This document shows positions 6,174 to 6,213 of a DNA stretch of 6,213 nucleotides, piece by piece. Under the pieces are notes generated by a model. It saw nothing but the letters and a program-made list of their open reading frames with translations. It did not search any database and was not told the DNA's origin. Every line of letters begins with the position of its first letter. Within the stretch, counting starts at the first letter, position 1. The translations under genes and the position numbers were made by a program. Location: assembly GCA_903957405.1 (NCBI GenBank), contig CAJBPC010000453.1, positions 1 through 6,213 of the forward strand, read 5' to 3'. Origin of the DNA: an uncultured bacterium (GTDB taxonomy: Bacteria > Bacteroidota > Bacteroidia > Chitinophagales > Chitinophagaceae).

Positions 6174-6213
6174 TCAGCGGATGTCATAATTCACGGTGAC
6201 TTGCTCTGTTCGC
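6174..6213 (-). CDS. C-terminal end of an upstream gene, possibly the epoxidase reductase PaaE (partial)
   Basis: On the - strand one frame is open from the window edge to a TGA at 6176-6174 and encodes the final residues RTEQVTVNYDIR. Hydrophobic residues alternating with polar ones and an aromatic-Asp end (VTVNYD) resemble the last strand of the plant-type 2Fe-2S ferredoxin domain that closes PaaE proteins, where sequences such as VxVDFD are common. PaaE is the missing epoxidase component here and is absent after paaD, which makes a position just before paaA attractive. Only 12 codons are visible, so chance cannot be excluded. The 63-bp spacer to paaA holds the operator-like palindrome. Confidence 0.4.
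   Translation of the reverse strand, partial: RTEQVTVNYDIR

Noticed and set aside
1..6213. Mobile elements, CRISPR arrays, tRNA or rRNA genes
   Set aside because: No transposase-like frame, terminal inverted repeats, regularly spaced repeats or recognisable RNA gene was seen; nearly all sequence is accounted for by the metabolic genes.

Overview
The window looks like a chromosomal fragment of a Bacteroidota bacterium, possibly Chitinophagales-like. It has roughly balanced GC, no clear Shine-Dalgarno sequences before its starts, several TAnnTTTG-like -7 elements, a secreted DUF1080 protein, and phenylacetate (paa) proteins that closely resemble known PaaA, B, C, D, G and I. The lineage is inferred from these traits and not from a marker gene.

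Left third, + strand. A class C beta-lactamase-like serine hydrolase (to 1131) is probably cut at its 5' end by the window edge. A 214-bp spacer with a weak candidate promoter follows, then a small secreted DUF1080 (3-keto-disaccharide hydrolase-like) protein (1346-1936). Neither has an obvious link to phenylacetate metabolism.

Right two thirds, - strand, read from right to left. This is a phenylacetyl-CoA catabolic operon: the last residues of an upstream gene (possibly paaE), a spacer with a perfect inverted repeat that looks like a TetR/PaaR operator, then paaA, paaB, paaC, paaD, paaG and paaI. PaaA and PaaC with PaaB form the core of the oxygen-dependent ring 1,2-epoxidase. PaaD probably matures a metal centre of the complex. 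PaaG converts the epoxide to oxepin-CoA. PaaI is a hotdog thioesterase thought to release CoA from dead-end intermediates. The CoA ligase (PaaK), ring-opening enzyme (PaaZ), PaaH and PaaJ are not in the window. The operon converges on the DUF1080 gene across a 68-bp spacer.

No new multi-gene system is evident. The points worth checking are the operator-like palindrome, the probable paaE end upstream of paaA, an unavoidable N-terminal extension on PaaB, and two unusually long gaps inside the operon (paaC-paaD with a candidate internal promoter, paaB-paaC with a tiny overlapping ORF).
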